Below are positions 11,123 to 22,066 of a DNA stretch of 64,000 bases, piece after piece. The stretch is from Cladocopium goreaui. Taxonomy: Eukaryota; Sar; Dinophyceae; Suessiales; Symbiodiniaceae. The position numbers were made by a program, and so were the translations under genes. How positions within the stretch are numbered: position 1 is the stretch's first letter; the number at the start of each line of letters is the position of its first letter. The DNA lies in the NCBI GenBank assembly GCA_947184155.2, contig CAMXCT020006446.1, positions 87,501-151,500 of the forward strand, read 5' to 3'. The notes under the pieces were generated by a model. That model made no database searches, was not told where the DNA came from, and saw nothing but the letters and a program-made list of their open reading frames with translations.

Positions 11123-12324
11123 GTGAGTGCTTGGGGTATCTCCTGGTCCTATCCGGTCCCAATCTATCCTGGAAGGATGGCCATTGTTGCTTTTTAGGTA
11201 TAGGATGGCATAGTCGAAAATGCGGTACTGTTACTGTAAAATCGGATGTTGATACGAAATGCAAAACCAACATTCATGACTCCAAACACCCAAACATTTC
11301 TATATAATTTCCAGCCATGCCAGATTTTACTTGCTACATGATTGCTGGTATGTTCCGCTTGCTGCATCTGAGTAGACCATCCGTTTTCAAATTGGCCCTC
11401 CATTTCTTTTGGTAGTTTCACATCAATGTCACCTGTTTTTTTGTATGTCTTTTGTTGTGCACCATAATCACTACAGTTATGGTACTTATAACCCCATGTA
11501 TAGAATGTATATATAATCCCATTCATATCCAATGATAACTAATAAATGGCCATAACTGCATAACCTGTTGCCAGGTAGCCACTGGTTCCCAGCAATTACG
11601 CTGTTGAACAACATGTTGGTTTATGGTCCTTTCCCGGAACCTTGGCTGACTTAAAAGTTTCGGACAGTTCTCAGTGATTGTTGGTTCCAAAAGTTCCTTT
11701 GCAATTCGGGGGATACCTTTGATATGAATCTGGGTAAATTATAACGACCTCACTGTTCTCCCTCACAGGAAATCATGGTTAGTAAGGGAAATCATCCCCA
11801 AATGGCCGAACCTTTCAGGTTAGTGAAATATTATAATTTGCCCAGAATGGATGTGTGAAACGAGAGAGTCTGTCTATGCTTGAAATGAATTGAAATCTTT
11901 GCATCTGGAATCTGTGCATTACAATGTGAATTTTGCATGTCTATACGAAAACGCTTGTATAGGTGCAGAAGTAGATCAATAGGATTAGGTCATGAATGGG
12001 TCTACGCCGACGCTCATTTACGTACGTTTATGGTTCTGTGTGCAGGGTTCCTTGTACGGTCATTACAGTTGGACTGGGTTTTTCACATCCGCCCCCTTTG
12101 GAAAATTTGCCCAGTGAATGATACCATTTTCGTTCCTTTAGTTTACATCCATATTTGGTTAATGTCCACCTCTGATTTATAAACGTGGGCCCCCCCCCTC
12201 TCTTTTACCCTAAATAGACTTAAAGCCACCATCAAACTTGTTTGTATGTAAAGGTTTTCAATTACCACAATTGAAAACGAATACATAAAATCCAATTTCA
12301 AAAAAAAGGAATCCAACAATTGTT
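11123..12324. other. Intron-like stretch
   Basis: No secure gene. A weak GC-richer patch lies near 11990-12060. Otherwise AT-rich. Confidence 0.45.
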
Positions 12325-12592
12325 TTAGTATTGATCTAGTACTCATGTCATGGATTTAGTATTGATTTAGTATTCATGTCATGGATTTAGTATTGATTTA
12401 GTATTCATGTCATGGATGTAGTATTGATCTGGTATTCATGTCATGGATTTAGTATTGATCTAGCATTCATGTCATGGATTTAGTATTGATTTAGTACTCA
12501 TTTCATGGATTTAGTATTGATGTAGTATTCATTTCATGGATTTAGTATTCATTTCATGGATTTAGTATTGATTTAGCATTCATTTCTTGATC
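12325..12592. repeat. 31-bp minisatellite
   Basis: About eight imperfect head-to-tail units built from ATGGATTTAGTATT and GATTTAGTATTCATGTC. Late units lose part of the sequence. Non-coding. Confidence 0.9.
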
Positions 12593-12984
12593 AGCGGGAG
12601 GGGGAATCTCAGTAGCTTTATTCAGGGTCAAACTCTAATTAGTGCTAAGGCACCTCATGGGGGGTACCCTTGATGAGTTGATTTGGAGATGATTTTGGAT
12701 AAGTTTAAGTAAAGGTTTTGAATAGAAAGAGCATCCATCATTTTTGACAAGTTCCAGCTATCATGTTTGAATAAAGGTTTTGGTCAGCCCCATCTGGGCA
12801 AATCTGGGTTTAGGGCCAAAAAAATAGCTTTATTTAGGGGTAGTTTATTATTTAGTTGGGGAGTTTGGTTAGCTTTATTCAGGGTGGGTTTATAAATCGT
12901 AGGTCAACATAAGTTTGGTCAAAACTTGAAAAACGCATGCACATGGTTTGGTGTAAAGCAAGGAAACATATATAGCAAATCAAC
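12593..12984. other. Non-coding stretch
   Basis: Nothing recognised except AT-rich, weakly repetitive DNA with several AGCTTTATTCAGGG copies (near 12610, 12825 and 12870). Confidence 0.4.
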
Positions 12985-12986
12985 AC

Positions 12987-13094
12987 TGGTTGGTGGTTTG
13001 GAACATGTGGATTATGTTTCCCATCATATTGGGAATGTCATCATCCCAACTGACTTTCATATTTTTCAGAGGGGTGGCTCAACCACCAACCAGA
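12987..13094 (+). mobile_element. A-family element
   Basis: Complete copy with CTGGTTGGTGGTT and AACCACCAACCAG ends and the GGGAATGTCATCATCCC core. A partial right half (TTTCAGAGGGGTGGCTC to ACCAG) is repeated at 13137-13167, suggesting a later internal duplication or a second, truncated insertion. No exon abuts it. Confidence 0.8.
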
Positions 13095-13309
13095 TTATTA
13101 TTAACCATCATTAACCATATAACCATACATTAACCATTTCAGAGGGGTGGCTCAACCACCAACCAGATCATTGTTTACCAACAAATATATAGGGTTTTGG
13201 CTGTACATTGACCCTATTTCACCCATCCAATGAATATCTCGGTGAATTTCTTCGCGAAGTTCTGCTGCTTAAATCGCACTGCCAAATCAATGCTACTTCA
13301 CCCCCCATG

Positions 13310-13510
13310 TTTGCTGGTTACTCTCTGGTCATAGAAAAAACCAATAGAAAATCAACATGTTTATATAATGGGTAAATCAACTATTTCTCTGGCCATTTTC
13401 AATAGTTGGTCAATAGCTATAAATCACCATTTATAATGGAACATGGCCCATTTATAGTGGATTTACCTATTAAAAATGGCAATTTTCAATAGAAAACTGT
13501 TAGTTTAGGC
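13310..13510. mobile_element. B-family elements, nested or rearranged
   Basis: Pieces of at least two B copies: GGTTACTCTCTGGT at the left, TTATAGTGGATTTACC and ATGGCAATTTTCAATAG to the right. The arrangement suggests one copy inserted into another, followed by decay. Confidence 0.5.
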
Positions 13511-13575
13511 GTAAGTCCTCCATTCTGATTCTTTGTGAAGTCCTCGTCCTCGCCATCGTTGCCATTCCTCGAATT

Positions 13576-13655
13576 CGTGGTAAGGACATCGTCAGCTTCA
13601 ATACCGTGCTCAGTAGCCTGAAGTTCAGCAGGTGGGACGATGGAGTCCCTGGAGG
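13576..13655 (+). CDS. PPR-like exon
   Basis: The frame reads GKDIVSFNTVLSSLKFSRWD and continues DGVPGGQ. DxVSFNTVLSxL...W matches the consensus of the first helix of a PPR repeat. The acceptor is uncertain; a donor-like GTGGGA lies inside the frame near 13640. Together with the islands at 10382, 14779, 15368, 37485, 42730, 45501 and 47904 it suggests one or more PPR genes spread over many small exons. Confidence 0.5.
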
Positions 13656-13689
13656 TCAGTCAAGTGGGATCCAGATATCGTGAAAATAT

Positions 13690-13890
13690 GATCTACTGTA
13701 TATATATATATATATAAGTTATAGTTATATATATATATTATATCATTGATCTAAATATGTATGTAATTGTATATATATAATTAGTGTTTTCATTATATTA
13801 CTAATTATATACAGTGTATATATATATATAATCTAGTTATATATATATATATATATAATCTAGTTATATATATATATATATACAGTATAT
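13690..13890. repeat. TA-rich microsatellite cluster
   Basis: Several (TA)n tracts, including three copies of a (TA)n-ATCTAGT unit at 13815-13870. Confidence 0.9.
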
Positions 13891-14578
13891 CATTGAACCA
13901 TGCACAACTATGCGATGTGTATAGTTTAGTGTTTTCACAACAAAGGCTCAAAACACAGATGTAGAGAGACACTCCAAATGGGGTACCCCAAATCATCCAG
14001 GGCAGTAGACCATTTTAGTATTGAAATTGATACCCACGGTTTTGGGGAACCCCCATTTTTTGAATTTAAGAACCCCACATCTACATTTGCAAACACCTTG
14101 ACTTGCAGCCATGAATCATTGCTGAATCATACATTGAGTGACCAGCATTTGGTCATTTTGGTCCAGTTTCTACGACGAAGAACCAAAGGAGAGTTGGAAA
14201 ATGTTGGCAAACTACTTTCCCTTTTGGAATGGGGAGTTTCTCATCAAATTGTTCATTGGGGGAGAACATGGATTCGACACAAGCTGATGCTTCACCCTAC
14301 TTAGCGACTTAGTTCACCCCAGTTCATCCAGTAGGAAGAATAAGGTTACTCCAGTCTTCAACTGGGGTGAAATAAGCGGGTTACTCTCTGGCAATTTAAC
14401 GTAGCGGGTTACTCTCTGGTAATTTAACGTAGCGAACTGGCAAATCACCATTTATAATAGGCAAAGCAAATCATGTTTATCATCTTTAAGTCGGCCGTGG
14501 CTTCCTGTTCGCAAATCAATACTTGACCGGAGGATATAGTCCATGTCAAACCCAGTCTGAATCACTATGACATGGTAT
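13891..14578. other. Intron-like stretch
   Basis: No secure gene. A patch at 14150-14290 is open in two frames and one of them looks protein-like, but splice sites are unclear. B-family ends (GGTTACTCTCTGG) occur twice at 14380-14430. Confidence 0.35.
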
Positions 14579-14691
14579 TAACATCTGGTTGGTGGTTTGG
14601 AACATTTGGATTATTTTTCCATGTATTGCGAGTAGTAACCCCAGCTGACTTTCATATTTTTCAGAGGGGTGGCTCAACCACCAACCAGACA
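14579..14691 (+). mobile_element. A-family element with 4-bp duplication
   Basis: Complete copy flanked on both sides by ACAT, consistent with a 4-bp target-site duplication. The core is diverged (GCGAGTAGTAACCCC). Confidence 0.8.
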
Positions 14692-14778
14692 TGTATTGAC
14701 CACTATTTTCATGGCTAGTCTCCGGCATCATCATATCACCATCATGTGGGCCTTGAACCAAACTCACCACGAGCCGAG

Positions 14779-14930
14779 CAGTCACGGCGTCTCATCCCAC
14801 CTCCGGCTGGGAGGCTTTGGCAGAGGAGCCTTCATGTGTTGAACGCCTTGCCGCAAGCCTCGCTGGACGCCAACGAGAGGAGCGGAAAATGTGGCGGGAG
14901 GGCTCCCCAGTCGTCCAGACGGGCGGTTGT
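14779..14930 (+). CDS. PPR-like exon
   Basis: GC-rich island. One frame reads RRLIPPPAGRLWQRSLHVLN and then ALPQASLDANERS, where W-x-RSLHVLNAL resembles the second helix of a PPR repeat. A competing frame (ALAEEPSCVERLAASLAGRQ) is also open, so the frame is not certain. The acceptor may be the GCCGAGCAG at 14772-14780. Confidence 0.4.
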
Positions 14931-15367
14931 TTCAATGCGTTTTTTCTGGACTTTTGGGATGAGTTTCCCAACATGGATGGTTTATTAATGTTTATAGTAT
15001 AGTATTTATAGTTATAGACTAAAATGGATGTTGGGAAACAAAAACTATTAATGTTATAGTGGGAAACATCCATAGTATAGTTATAGTGGGAAATCCTACT
15101 CAAATGGATGTCTCAAGATTAAAATGGTCATCCATGACGACTGGATGATTCGGGGGACAGCCATGACTTGGGAAAGCTTCATTTGAAACCTACTTGCTTT
15201 TTATGGTTTTGCCAAAAATTGGTATATCACATTTGTTCTAAACTCTAGTCTTCTTAATAAGTTGTCTTAATTGGTTCCTTTCCCGCAAAAAAAAACTGCC
15301 GGGCCTATAACATACATATAACGGTATGCATTCCGACTCTTAAGGAATAAATCATCCAACATTTCAG

Positions 15368-15470
15368 GACCTACAGCATTTGCCTGGCTGCGCTAAGTTC
15401 CGCTGGTGCTGATGTGGTCAAGGACGTGATTGGTGAAATGAGGTGCGCGGAGGCTTCAGATTCGGGGAGA
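15368..15470 (+). CDS. PPR-like exon
   Basis: After ACATTTCAG the frame reads TYSICLAALSSAGADVVKDV and continues IGEMRCAEASDSGR. TYSxCLAAL...G with a following helix ending in EMR is typical of a PPR repeat. The donor may be a GA-type site near 15470. Confidence 0.45.
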
Positions 15471-15503
15471 GATTATAGGATGTTATAAGCTGCCATTGGT
15501 ATC

Positions 15504-15608
15504 TGGTTGGTGGTTTGGAACATTTGCATTTTTTTTCCTATCATATTGGGAATAGTAACCCCAAATGACTTTCATATTTTTCAGAGGGGTTGAAACCACC
15601 AACCAGAT
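15504..15608 (+). mobile_element. A-family element
   Basis: Complete copy. The right arm has AGGGGTTGAAACCACCAACCAG instead of the usual GGTGGCTC version. It lies 35 bases downstream of the exon-like island ending at 15470. Confidence 0.8.
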
Positions 15609-15729
15609 ATTTTGGGGGTCCCATTGGTATTTTGGGAGCTTTTCCATTGATCGAGGTTCGGAAATTCTGATTCAATTTGCCCCAAAAATCCACCTGTTTT
15701 AGGATGTTAGTCAGTTAATCTAGAATCAA

Positions 15730-16190
15730 GAATTCAGGACATTATACTGTATATAAATATTATAAATGTATATAAAATATGTATATATTTATCCTTGATA
15801 TATTATATATCTTGCTGGTGATTTCTTTTGGTACTTTCCCGCATATTTGGGATGGAGGATTATCCCCAGTGACTAAGCATAGTTTTGGGTGGTTGGAAGC
15901 ACCGACGATGTGGATGATCACCAGCGGCAAGAGGTTCTCTTTGCTACGAATTGTTTCCCATGTATACAGTAACAACACCAGCACCAAGCCATGGACGGTA
16001 TTTAAGTTAAGAATACATAAATCTAAGTATTGTATATATATATTAAATATAATATATATATATTTATATAATAATATATATATATTAAATATAAGATATA
16101 TATATTAAATATATATATATACATATTATGTATATATATATATATAACTATATATGTATATTTAATACTATATATATATAATAGATGCCG
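15730..16190. repeat. TA-rich stretch with microsatellites
   Basis: Long TATATA/TTAAATATA tracts at 15745-15810 and 16025-16190. Between them is a GC-richer patch (15870-15965, reading ...LEAPTMWMITSGKRFSLLR) that might be an exon but has no clear splice sites. Confidence 0.7.
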
Positions 16191-16424
16191 TTTTCCACTT
16201 GGATGCAACTCCAAACAAGTGAAGCATGAAGTGATGTTGAAGCTGCTGAATCTGAGAAATGTGCCGGATAGCCAGTCGGATGGATAGCCACTCCGTCGAA
16301 TCCACAACTGTTTGGGGTACATGGTATGGTACTGGTTGGTGGTGACTGGAACATTAGAATTTTGTGGGGTTACTAACCTACCAATTTATGGTTGTTTTAT
16401 GGGATTTAAATGATTTGATGGTAC

Positions 16425-16539
16425 TGGTTGGTGGTTTGGAACATTTGGATTATTTTTCCATATATTGGGAATGTCATCATCCCAACTGACTTTCACTCCA
16501 TCATTCTTCAGAGGGGTGGCGAAAAACCACCAACCAGAG
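16425..16539 (+). mobile_element. A-family element
   Basis: Complete copy with CTGGTTGGTGGTT start and ACCACCAACCAG end. A fragment of another copy (CTGGTTGGTGGT followed by unrelated DNA) lies at 16331-16342. Confidence 0.8.
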
Positions 16540-16655
16540 TATACTAAATATATACCATGTATGGATGGTATACTGTAACTATTTTCGCATGTTTTGTTGG
16601 TCAATGCCCACGATGTTTCCCATTGACCCATTGTTGGTCAACGGGGATCCCCCAG

Positions 16656-16713
16656 GGAAAGCGCTGATGGCAATGTGGTGCGCACTGTGTTGCTTGGTGA
16701 TCAGCACGGAGAG
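16656..16713 (+). CDS. Exon-like island
   Basis: It is bounded by CCCCCAG and GTGACT. The open frame reads SADGNVVRTVLLGDQHGE. It is the last exon-like island before the retrotransposon. Protein not identified. Confidence 0.4.
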
Positions 16714-17560
16714 GTGACTGGTGACTGGGTGACTGGTCAATGTGTGTTTGCCACTACTAAATTGGGTTATAACTTATGACACACATTGACTGGGAAACAA
16801 CAGGGTTACTAAAGTTATTACTAAATTGGTTATTACTTATTGGTTATAACTTGTAACTGGGATTTAGGGTGAATATGATTTGGCCAATCTCGGATGGGTA
16901 GTGTACCGGGTAGTGCAATACGAAATTGTCGTATGCTATGGCTGGAAATACTTCCCAATGAGCTGCTATATCTGAAAACGCAGCGAATCTAAGATTAGCC
17001 ATCCATTATAGACAGGAAACATCTTGGTTGAATCGAGGGCTGAAAGAGTGGTTGACCCAGCACGTCCCAGCAAATTCTGGAATTTCATCAGCATTTGGCA
17101 TGTGTCAAGGCCAAGAAAGTCTCCGTTTAGGAACTACTTCATCCCATGGAAGGGACAGGGGATCCACATGGATCCACTCACACTGCGTCGGTACCGGAGG
17201 TTTCCTAAAATGGGGATACCCTAATATGGATGGTTTATTTCAGGCGAAATCCTATGGAAAAATGGATGAAATTGGGTACCCCCATGGATTGGAAAGCTCC
17301 GTATTCAGCTACAATATGTTCAACCAACTAGAATTTATGATGGATGCGTGCAGTTGAATGGGTTTATAAACACTTGGGGTGATCCACTTTGTTGATACTA
17401 AAGATGTAATGCTTTGGTGGTAGAACATGGGGCCCAACAGTGGTTTGCACTCGGTCGATCGATGATCAACATGACACTCTGAATGCATGGATGTGCACAA
17501 TCATGGGACTGGCACAGGCCCCCCTAGACAGGTACCGATAAAGTTGTTTATACCTTGAAA
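16714..17560. other. Intron-like stretch left of the retrotransposon
   Basis: No secure gene. Two overlapping open frames at 17024-17357 show no motif. Confidence 0.4.
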
Positions 17561-17721
17561 CATGGGTTTGTGGTGGAGCCCTTCCTGCATTTACCCTCTG
17601 GTAAACAAACATAGCTATTGAAAATTGTCATTTATAGTGGATTTATCCATTATACATAGTGATTTCCCATCAGTTATGTTAGTTTACCAGGGGGTAAAAC
17701 CACCATTTTTCCTATGGTTTT
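17561..17721. repeat. Left copy of the 161-bp repeat flanking the retrotransposon
   Basis: From CATGGGTTTGTGGTGG to CCTATGGTTTT. It matches 31198-31358 over its full 161 bases with two substitutions. It contains a complete B-family element (17591-17697) plus unique flanking DNA. The repeat is separated from the element's A1 repeat by GAAA. Confidence 0.9.
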
Positions 17722-17725
17722 GAAA

Positions 17726-17800
17726 TGTTGGAGCTTAGTGTAGCGTGCTCTAGGTTTTGACTGATCTGTAACAACCCGGTGTAGCTTGGGCTCAAGGTAG
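17726..17800 (+). repeat. A1, left split direct repeat
   Basis: It runs from TGTTGGAGCTTAG to GGGCTCAAGGTAG and is identical over 75 bases to A2 at 31015-31089. It ends 9 bases before the likely gag start codon (17810), so it may serve as promoter/5' leader. Its last bases, GGCTCAAG-GTAG, resemble the 3' end of the dinoflagellate spliced leader plus a donor. Confidence 0.92.
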
Positions 17801-17809
17801 GGGGGGGCC

Positions 17810-20800
17810 ATGGTCAAGGCAGCGCTAGGGGTCTTGTACCTCCTGGCTTCCGCCACGGCAAATGGTTGGGACTTGCTGCAGTGGGGACTGCAGTCAAATG
17901 CCACTCCCCAAACGGCTCAGGAAACAGTAAACGAACCAAGCAGCTTTCGCTGGTTCAGGGCCGACCGGGGCGGGAGATCCCGCCCGGCGCAAACTGGCCC
18001 TGAAACCTCCCAGGAGACACGGCACCGATCCTGGAGAGCGACCTTTGAATCCATTGGCAGATATTGGTGGGTGCGCATCTGGGTAGACTTGATCCTGCAA
18101 GTAGCAGAGAATGGGTTACACTACTGCGGGACACTCTGCGCATCGATCGGTTTAGCTGCCAAATGGAGTTACTGGTTGCTTACAGGGGTTGTGATCGTGT
18201 TCCTGTTACAGCTGCTGGTTTGGACATACACTTGGGTTGTCCATCCAGCCTGGGTCCACTCAAGGGCCCTCTGGCGATATTGCCAGGGCACTGGGACCTG
18301 GAGTGACGTCACTCGCCTACAAGGCCAAAGGCCCTACATCCCAACGTGGAGAGGGCCTGGTACCAGCAACCCCTGGACAGCACAGTATGTCCAGAGGGAG
18401 GTGCGAGGGAGGGGGTTGAACCAACGACCTCTAGATCTCTTGGTTGCGGACGGGGTAGCAGTAGCTCGCCTCCGACACGACACAATCAGAGGCCGCACGA
18501 ACAGGCATGGGTTTGTCTGCGCTTGCAATGAGGTACGTGCCTCCTCTCACCGGTACTTTAGGCACCATCTGGAAACTGCTAATTGCACCATCCATTTGTG
18601 TTCGCAAGACCCATGCACAGCACCTGAAGCGTCGCAAGTGCACATCAAGGCCAGTTCGGTCATACCCCAGGACCGGGAGATCGATCTGCAAGACCTTGCT
18701 GGAAGGGGGCCTTGGGGTAGGTGCGCGGTCCTTACCAGCTTTTGCGGGGCCTTGTGGTGCGGATGTTGCCGCAAGAGCATATCCCGGTGTGCCAAAATCT
18801 GGTGTTGGTGTGTTTCCTGCAGGAGGCGCCCGAGGCGGGTTTCCCGCCCGGGCGAAGGGCCGGAACATGGCCCGAGCGACCGGCATGACGACTCCGAAAC
18901 CGAGTCTGAAGCGGAAGTCGGACCCACGGACCAACCTTGCCAGGCGGATCAAATCGCTATTGATTCCAGTGGCAAAGTGACCTCGCTGGCCATGGAACCG
19001 TGTCGAGACATTGCGAGGGGTCAACCGGTTTGCCTCCTCAGTGCAGATAGGGCGAGCAGCTGCCTTGATGGGCTGCCTAGTCTTGCAGACGGCACCTCAG
19101 GATTCCACGCCTGTGAATATCACCGATCGATGTACCAGGGCTCGTTAGTCAACAGGGCGTGCGCGGTGCAAGGCTGCCTTAATTCAGCCACCAAGAGAAA
19201 GGAAGGCGTCCTCCTGTGCAGGTTACACAACGCCAAGGAAGAAAAACCACTTGGAAGCAAGACTACCCCACAAGCTACCACTAGGAGACAGCCCAGGGCA
19301 GGGAATGGATCAGAAGCGGTTCCTAGCACACTCAAGGCCGCTTCGCCTTTGGCAGTAGACAGCCAAGCAGCACCAAGCTCGAGGGCAGAACCAGCTGACC
19401 TAGCCGAGCTGATGGTGGAACTTCTCCAAGGGAAGGACTCGGAGTCAGCCTTCCGTTCTTTGGCAAGCTCTCGTGAAAAATGGCATGAGCCCGAATTCCG
19501 TGCAGATCTTAGCCGAATGGCGAAAGAATATATTGCTCGACAAGAAGAAAAAGGGGGGGAGCCCTCCAAAGCGTTGAGAGCCCTTAAACACTTTGTGGCA
19601 CCCACCCCCCTTGGGCAACACAGCCAAGACAGTGACCCCGTCGTTACGCTCCTAGAAGCCAGAGAGACCGTAGAAGATCTACGAACCAATACTCAGGATC
19701 AAGAGCCGCGACGCACTGTGGGCGACATGCCGGAGCCCCAGGTGACTATGGCACAAGCCCTCTTCCGACCAAAGGAGCCAGGGACCACAAGCTTCCCGGG
19801 GCCGGTATCCGGCCCGGGACATGGTGGCCTCGCCTCGAGGCTCGTACCGAGCCCGGGAGCGGTTGACCTCTTTCCCGGAACGGCCCATGCGTTGCCCCCT
19901 CTGTCAGGCCAAGGCTTGGGAGCCTTCAGGCCCTATCATGCCGGGGCTTATACTGACCCGGGACCGCCCGCCCTTGATGAGGCATCTAAGGCCCTGCAGA
20001 CTATTGCTAAAGCCATATCCTCCAAGGACGAACCCTCTGGTCAAGAACGGGGCAAGCTTTCTTCTATTGGCAAAACTGAAGAGCGCTTGGTCTTCTTGGC
20101 CCGGGGGTGTGACACCCTTACCGTGCACATCGGGGAGGCGACGGTAGGCAAAGACCTATATCATGCCCTAAGGTCTATGGCTTCGCAGAACAGACCTCTT
20201 CTCCGCGAGATTGGGTATCCGGTCAACATCAGCAACCGGATTGCCTTTGGAATTTCGTCCCTCAACATCGGGGGCAAGGGGTCCGTTCCGGACTACTGTC
20301 TCAGCGTGGCAGATTTTCCTCAAACATCAGAAGAAGAGTTTGACCTTTTCTCTCCTCCGGGGGATAACAAACTAGAAAAAAGGGGAAGAAACCCTACCAC
20401 ACTCACCGGTTGGTACAGGAATGCTTTGCGACAGGCCTGGGCCCTCGCGTGCGCTTTCGGGGCTGAATTTTACGCAAGCTGGGAGAGCGCTGCTGCGCAG
20501 CTCCTTAAGCTTGGTGAAGAATACACCCACGCTTGGCCCTTACAAGCCGTCCTCAGCACTTGGGAGGAACTCTGGGGCCGCTTCGTGGAAGAGCTCAGGG
20601 CCATCGACCGCAGCGCGCGACGGGAAATGCAAGATGAGAGTCCCAGTTTCGACAGACTGCGCTTCTTTGCCACTTCACCTGGGGCCGACGGGACGCCTTG
20701 GCTCAGGTTGCCACAGACCTTTGACTTGCAGGCCTTGGGAGAGTACTTCCAAACCGACATTGTCCCCCGTCAAAGGCGGCTTCTTGATCGAGCCTGCTGG

Positions 20801-22066
20801 AACATGGCATTCAAACGCCCGTCCCTAGCAGGGGGAAGGGCAGGTGAAAACGCGGATAACGCAGCGGGAAATTTGGGAGATGGCGCTAAAGCCGGAAACC
20901 AACACACTCCAAAACCCAATGCCCCAAAGGAAGTTGGTCAGCTGCTCGGGTCTCCGCTGACGCCCAAAGAAGTCAGCCGATCCATGGACCATCGACCCAA
21001 GGATCGAACAGGCAAATACCTTTGTTGGGACCATTTTTCCCACCGCAAATGCGCAAAAGGCAAAGACTGCCCCCATTCACATGTCGGGGGAGCCCCGAAG
21101 TGGGACACCCTCGATTGGAGCATTCAGATGCAGCTATTGCGCCGAGGCGGGCATCCCGCCCGGGCGAAGCTGAAAGCAGGTCAGGTCGACGCTGCAGTTG
21201 AAACTATTCGCAAGGAGCAGGCAGCGAAGCTGGCTACGAACGTACAGGAAGGAAAAAGGGCCAAAGAGCGAGAAACCTCTAAGAGGGCAGCCGGACCACC
21301 AGAAGACCCCCCTGAAAGCCACACACAATATCGTAACGATACGAGGGCTGGTTGGGTCTCTGCCCCCGGAGGGCTGAACAACTTCGCACCCACCGACATG
21401 GAGGCGCCACTTGCCTCACTGATGGGAGGGCAGGCAGAAACCAGTTGGACTGCCGATCATGCAAGCCCTGCCGCACGCACGGCCCAACTGGTCGTCCCGC
21501 ACGATCAGCCGGAGGCGGGGGAGAGGCTGAGACATATGCAGGTCATTGACGACACCTTGCAGCTCCCCGAAATGCCCCCGCATCTGGGCGTGTATCTTCG
21601 GAATCGGGTGCTCACTGACGCCGCTGCCCAGCCTCAGGCTGCTGATATCCAAAGGTATCTGGAAGAAGCGGTTCAGGAAGGAAGCGCAGAACTGGCCGCA
21701 GAAGCCACCGAGTTCTTACAAACCTATCCGGACTTGCGGGTAGGGTCTGTCTCGCACCGCGGGGAGCTCAGTGTCCTGTCTGCAGACAGCAATTTGGGGG
21801 CCGCTACCGGGACCTTCACCTGGCTCGATACCACTTATCACGTCTATGATTATGGTGACCAGTTGAGCCCAGCCCATTCAGGGCTGCTGCCGTGTGACGA
21901 GCCACACCCATCGCAGGAACCCAGGCAATGTTTTTCCTCCACGTGGCGGCTGGCCTGCTCACTAGAAAGTCCGGAACCCCGCCTACTTACGAGGAGACGT
22001 GTGTGCAGGCTCTGGCCCTTCAGCGCGAAATGCACCACTCCGCGGAAGAATGCCTTCAAGCCCTAG
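17810..22066 (+). CDS. Retrotransposon ORF1: gag-like protein with CCCH zinc finger and membrane segment
   Basis: 1418 codons. ATG in GCCATGG context nine bases after A1. The N-terminus (residues 4-16) is hydrophobic and signal-like; a strong transmembrane segment follows at about 121-143 (WLLTGVVIVFLLQLLVW). A Cys/His cluster spans about 435-475 (C-x2-H ... LCRLH). A folded, mainly helical region at about 766-998 is the probable capsid/gag core. A CCCH finger with C1072, C1081, C1087 and H1091 (C-x8-C-x5-C-x3-H) probably binds element RNA. The protein is long for a gag. It overlaps the next ORF (-1 frame) by 139 bases; a T5 run at 21931-21935 lies at the start of that overlap and could allow slippage. 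Five hairpin repeats lie inside it. The gag role is inferred from position and zinc finger. Confidence 0.8.
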   Translation: MVKAALGVLYLLASATANGWDLLQWGLQSNATPQTAQETVNEPSSFRWFRADRGGRSRPAQTGPETSQETRHRSWRATFESIGRYWWVRIWVDLILQVAENGLHYCGTLCASIGLAAKWSYWLLTGVVIVFLLQLLVWTYTWVVHPAWVHSRALWRYCQGTGTWSDVTRLQGQRPYIPTWRGPGTSNPWTAQYVQREVRGRGLNQRPLDLLVADGVAVARLRHDTIRGRTNRHGFVCACNEVRASSHRYFRHHLETANCTIHLCSQDPCTAPEASQVHIKASSVIPQDREIDLQDLAGRGPWGRCAVLTSFCGALWCGCCRKSISRCAKIWCWCVSCRRRPRRVSRPGEGPEHGPSDRHDDSETESEAEVGPTDQPCQADQIAIDSSGKVTSLAMEPCRDIARGQPVCLLSADRASSCLDGLPSLADGTSGFHACEYHRSMYQGSLVNRACAVQGCLNSATKRKEGVLLCRLHNAKEEKPLGSKTTPQATTRRQPRAGNGSEAVPSTLKAASPLAVDSQAAPSSRAEPADLAELMVELLQGKDSESAFRSLASSREKWHEPEFRADLSRMAKEYIARQEEKGGEPSKALRALKHFVAPTPLGQHSQDSDPVVTLLEARETVEDLRTNTQDQEPRRTVGDMPEPQVTMAQALFRPKEPGTTSFPGPVSGPGHGGLASRLVPSPGAVDLFPGTAHALPPLSGQGLGAFRPYHAGAYTDPGPPALDEASKALQTIAKAISSKDEPSGQERGKLSSIGKTEERLVFLARGCDTLTVHIGEATVGKDLYHALRSMASQNRPLLREIGYPVNISNRIAFGISSLNIGGKGSVPDYCLSVADFPQTSEEEFDLFSPPGDNKLEKRGRNPTTLTGWYRNALRQAWALACAFGAEFYASWESAAAQLLKLGEEYTHAWPLQAVLSTWEELWGRFVEELRAIDRSARREMQDESPSFDRLRFFATSPGADGTPWLRLPQTFDLQALGEYFQTDIVPRQRRLLDRACWNMAFKRPSLAGGRAGENADNAAGNLGDGAKAGNQHTPKPNAPKEVGQLLGSPLTPKEVSRSMDHRPKDRTGKYLCWDHFSHRKCAKGKDCPHSHVGGAPKWDTLDWSIQMQLLRRGGHPARAKLKAGQVDAAVETIRKEQAAKLATNVQEGKRAKERETSKRAAGPPEDPPESHTQYRNDTRAGWVSAPGGLNNFAPTDMEAPLASLMGGQAETSWTADHASPAARTAQLVVPHDQPEAGERLRHMQVIDDTLQLPEMPPHLGVYLRNRVLTDAAAQPQAADIQRYLEEAVQEGSAELAAEATEFLQTYPDLRVGSVSHRGELSVLSADSNLGAATGTFTWLDTTYHVYDYGDQLSPAHSGLLPCDEPHPSQEPRQCFSSTWRLACSLESPEPRLLTRRRVCRLWPFSAKCTTPRKNAFKP

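Noticed and set aside
14150-14290. Protein-like frame (FWSSFYDEEPKESWKMLANY...)
   Set aside because: Attractive sequence, but a second frame is open too and splice sites are missing; left uncalled.
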